DNA of 5,999 nt from Planctomycetota bacterium (GTDB lineage Bacteria; Planctomycetota; UBA1135; UBA2386), in contig QJVU01000729.1 of NCBI GenBank assembly GCA_003235605.1, positions 1 to 5,999 on the forward strand. The letters are read 5' to 3'. Both the position numbers and the translations under genes were made by a program. This document shows, piece after piece, positions 4,307 through 5,999 of this stretch. Under the pieces are notes generated by a model that worked only from the letters and a program-made list of their open reading frames with translations, was not told the origin of the DNA and made no database searches. Numbering within the stretch: position 1 is the stretch's first letter; the number at the start of each line of letters is the position of its first letter.

Positions 4307-5999
4307 TCAGCGACCGAGCATCAACTCCAGGCCAGGACTGAAGGCGACGCCGAACGGAGCCCCGGAATCTGCCTCCAGCACCTGGCTGTAGACACCGAGG
4401 CCCACCAGGCCGGAATCGTTGGGCACGGTGTAGCCCAGCTGAGCACCCTGGCCGGGCAACGGGGCCAGCACCAGGAGCAAGGGTTCGGTCAGCAGGACGC
4501 CTCCCAGGTAGCTGCGCAGCGACGCCCGCTCCGTGGAAACCACCATGAGCATCTGGGTGTCCTTGCCGTAGGTGTTCGAGATCACCAGCTGCAGGGAACC
4601 GCCCAGGACCGGGGGCTTGCTGGCGGAGAAGTCCGGGACCTTGTTGCCGGTGCCCGGATATCCGCGGCCGTAGTTGCGCGCCGTCGCTTGCCGGGTCACC
4701 GATACCGTGGCCAGGTTGGAGTCGATGGCGCCGTCCCAGGCAGCGAAGGTGAAGGTGTCGGTGCCTGCAAACCCCGGGTCGGGGTAGTAGGTGGCGGTGG
4801 TGCCGCTGAGGGCCACCCGGCCGAAGCTGGGCTGGGACACGATCCGCAGGGTGAGGGGGTTGTTATCCGGGTCCGTGGCCGACAGCTTGACCTGCACCGG
4901 GTCGGTGGCCGTGGAAGCACTGTTGTTGCTGGCCACCGGCGGGCGGTTCGGGTTGGCGGTCTCGCTGTTGGGACCGTTGTGGCAGGCATAGCAACTGATC
5001 TGTGCGCCGCGGAAGAACGTCTTGGTGCCGAACCTCGTACTGAAGGTGCGGTTCGCGTGGGCCTGGGACAGGACGGTGCCGCGGTAGTTGCTGCCGTGGC
5101 AGGCCTGGCAGGCGCTGGTGCCCAGCTTCTCGGCGGCATCCCCGTGATGGTCCACCCATTCGTTGCCGACGGGGTGCAGGCCGTGGGGTCCATCCAGCCA
5201 TACCTCGGGGGTCTGTTTGTGGCAGGAGGCGCACTCCACGATCGTGCCCACGTGCCCCTGGTGGTTCTGGTTCTGGACGTTGTCGTTGGGATGGATGCTG
5301 GGATAGATCGCGTGGGTGGAGCCATGGCAGCCTTCACACCGCAGCCCGCCGTGACCCACCGAGAACCGGTACAGGGACTTGCCGGTCACCGGCACGTCCA
5401 TGTTGGTGGCAAACGTGCGGTCCACCGCCTGGCGCAGCTTCCCCGCAGACTCGAACGCCGACGTGTAGCGGATCTGACCGTTGTTCTTGGTCGCGGTGCC
5501 GGTGTGGCAGTTCTCGCAGTTGGGCTCGTCCAGCCAGCCGGCCCTGTTGAAGTCTCCCACGGCCGACATGTTGCCGTGGCAGTCCTGGCACTGCATCGCC
5601 AGGGAGCCGTCGGTCGCCACGGCCGCGCCCATGGCGCCACGCAGGCAACGGGTCTCGGAGCCGGGGTGGCACCGGTAGCAGGCCTGCCGGTTGGTGCTGG
5701 CGTCCATGTTCTGGTTGGTGATCGGGTCGCGCACCTGGGCGTGCCAGCGGTGCACGGCCCGAGTCAGCGCCGACACACCGGCGATCCCGGTACCCGGCAG
5801 GGCGTTGGAGCCATGGCACCGCGCGCACAGCACGGGCGTGCCCAGCCTCGCGGTCTCGTACAGACCCTTCTCGTTGTAGCCCGCCTTCTTCAGCAGGTCC
5901 GGGTAGCCGGTGTAGAGGGCCCGGCGCTCGTCGTGGACCTTCAAGATGTTGAGGCGGAAGTCCCGCTCGTGGTCCGGATGGTAGACCCAGCCGCCGTTG
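4307..5999 (-). CDS. Multihaem c-type cytochrome with Ig-like and planctomycete C-terminal modules (5' end beyond window)
   Basis: The 563 C-terminal residues of an exported multihaem cytochrome. The frame is open to base 5999. The TTG at 5942-5944 is not a credible start because clear protein (NGGWVYHPDHERDFRLNIL) continues upstream. Counting from that TTG, covalent haem sites CxxCH begin at residues 40, 89, 119, 143, 203, 238, 279 and 318, so at least eight haems. Many other histidines (for example 65, 68, 198, 211, 218, 228, 254, 257, 266, 296) could be distal ligands. Around the haems are CHGSNALPG, LRGAMG, CQDCHGNMSAVG, GWLDEPNCENCHTG and GPHGLHP. These look like large periplasmic or surface electron-transfer cytochromes, though I cannot name the subfamily. 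Residues about 334-417 are a cadherin-like bacterial Ig domain (RPPVASNNS, LSATDPDNNPLTL, YYPDPGFAGTDTFTFAAWDG). Residues 425-545 are the shared module (YGRGYPGTG, VPNDSGLVGLGVYSQVLEAD, SPGLELMLG). An electron-transfer role outside the cytoplasm is likely. The partner and acceptor are unknown. Confidence 0.92.
   Translation of the reverse strand, partial: NGGWVYHPDHERDFRLNILKVHDERRALYTGYPDLLKKAGYNEKGLYETARLGTPVLCARCHGSNALPGTGIAGVSALTRAVHRWHAQVRDPITNQNMDASTNRQACYRCHPGSETRCLRGAMGAAVATDGSLAMQCQDCHGNMSAVGDFNRAGWLDEPNCENCHTGTATKNNGQIRYTSAFESAGKLRQAVDRTFATNMDVPVTGKSLYRFSVGHGGLRCEGCHGSTHAIYPSIHPNDNVQNQNHQGHVGTIVECASCHKQTPEVWLDGPHGLHPVGNEWVDHHGDAAEKLGTSACQACHGSNYRGTVLSQAHANRTFSTRFGTKTFFRGAQISCYACHNGPNSETANPNRPPVASNNSASTATDPVQVKLSATDPDNNPLTLRIVSQPSFGRVALSGTTATYYPDPGFAGTDTFTFAAWDGAIDSNLATVSVTRQATARNYGRGYPGTGNKVPDFSASKPPVLGGSLQLVISNTYGKDTQMLMVVSTERASLRSYLGGVLLTEPLLLVLAPLPGQGAQLGYTVPNDSGLVGLGVYSQVLEADSGAPFGVAFSPGLELMLGR

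Noticed and set aside
5942..5944. TTG as the start of the cytochrome
   Set aside because: The frame stays open upstream to the window edge and the extra 18 residues look like continuous protein. A start here would also leave no signal peptide, which a c-type cytochrome needs.

Overview
The window is GC-rich, densely coding DNA from a Gram-negative bacterium, most likely a member of the Planctomycetota. Three independent signs point there. Three of the six genes carry the same YG-x-GC-type C-terminal beta-rich module, which I recall as very common in exported proteins of that phylum. The sigma factor has the planctomycete-style ECF sequence (LxPEDLIQETW, then a short linker and region 4). Most genes also start without a recognisable Shine-Dalgarno sequence. 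This assignment rests on recognition of sequence style, not on a database match.

Layout, left to right. Positions 1-635 (minus) hold the N-terminal 211 residues of an RND inner-membrane efflux permease, which runs off the left edge. Positions 650-1735 (minus) hold its periplasmic adaptor, 14 nt upstream of the permease in the same operon. An 88-bp divergent intergenic region leads to 1824-2327 (plus), a small secreted cysteine-rich protein. Its 3' end runs into a four-unit tandem repeat and a strong bidirectional hairpin terminator. This is shared with the convergent gene at 2448-3503 (minus), a secreted beta-rich protein of unknown function. A second divergent region (3504-3681) contains an ECF-style promoter candidate. 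It leads to 3682-4278 (plus), an ECF sigma factor with no anti-sigma gene beside it. Positions 4307-5999 (minus) hold the C-terminal 563 residues of a multihaem c-type cytochrome with eight visible CxxCH sites, then a bacterial Ig-like domain, then the shared C-terminal module. It runs off the right edge.

Only the two RND genes are clearly an operon. The remaining genes alternate in direction. The strongest thread through the window is the shared C-terminal module on three otherwise unrelated exported proteins: one nearly module-only with a cysteine cluster inserted, one behind an unknown beta-rich domain, and one at the end of a multihaem cytochrome. It may be a cell-surface sorting or anchoring module, but this is inference. 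I see no RNA genes, mobile elements, CRISPR arrays or attachment sites.
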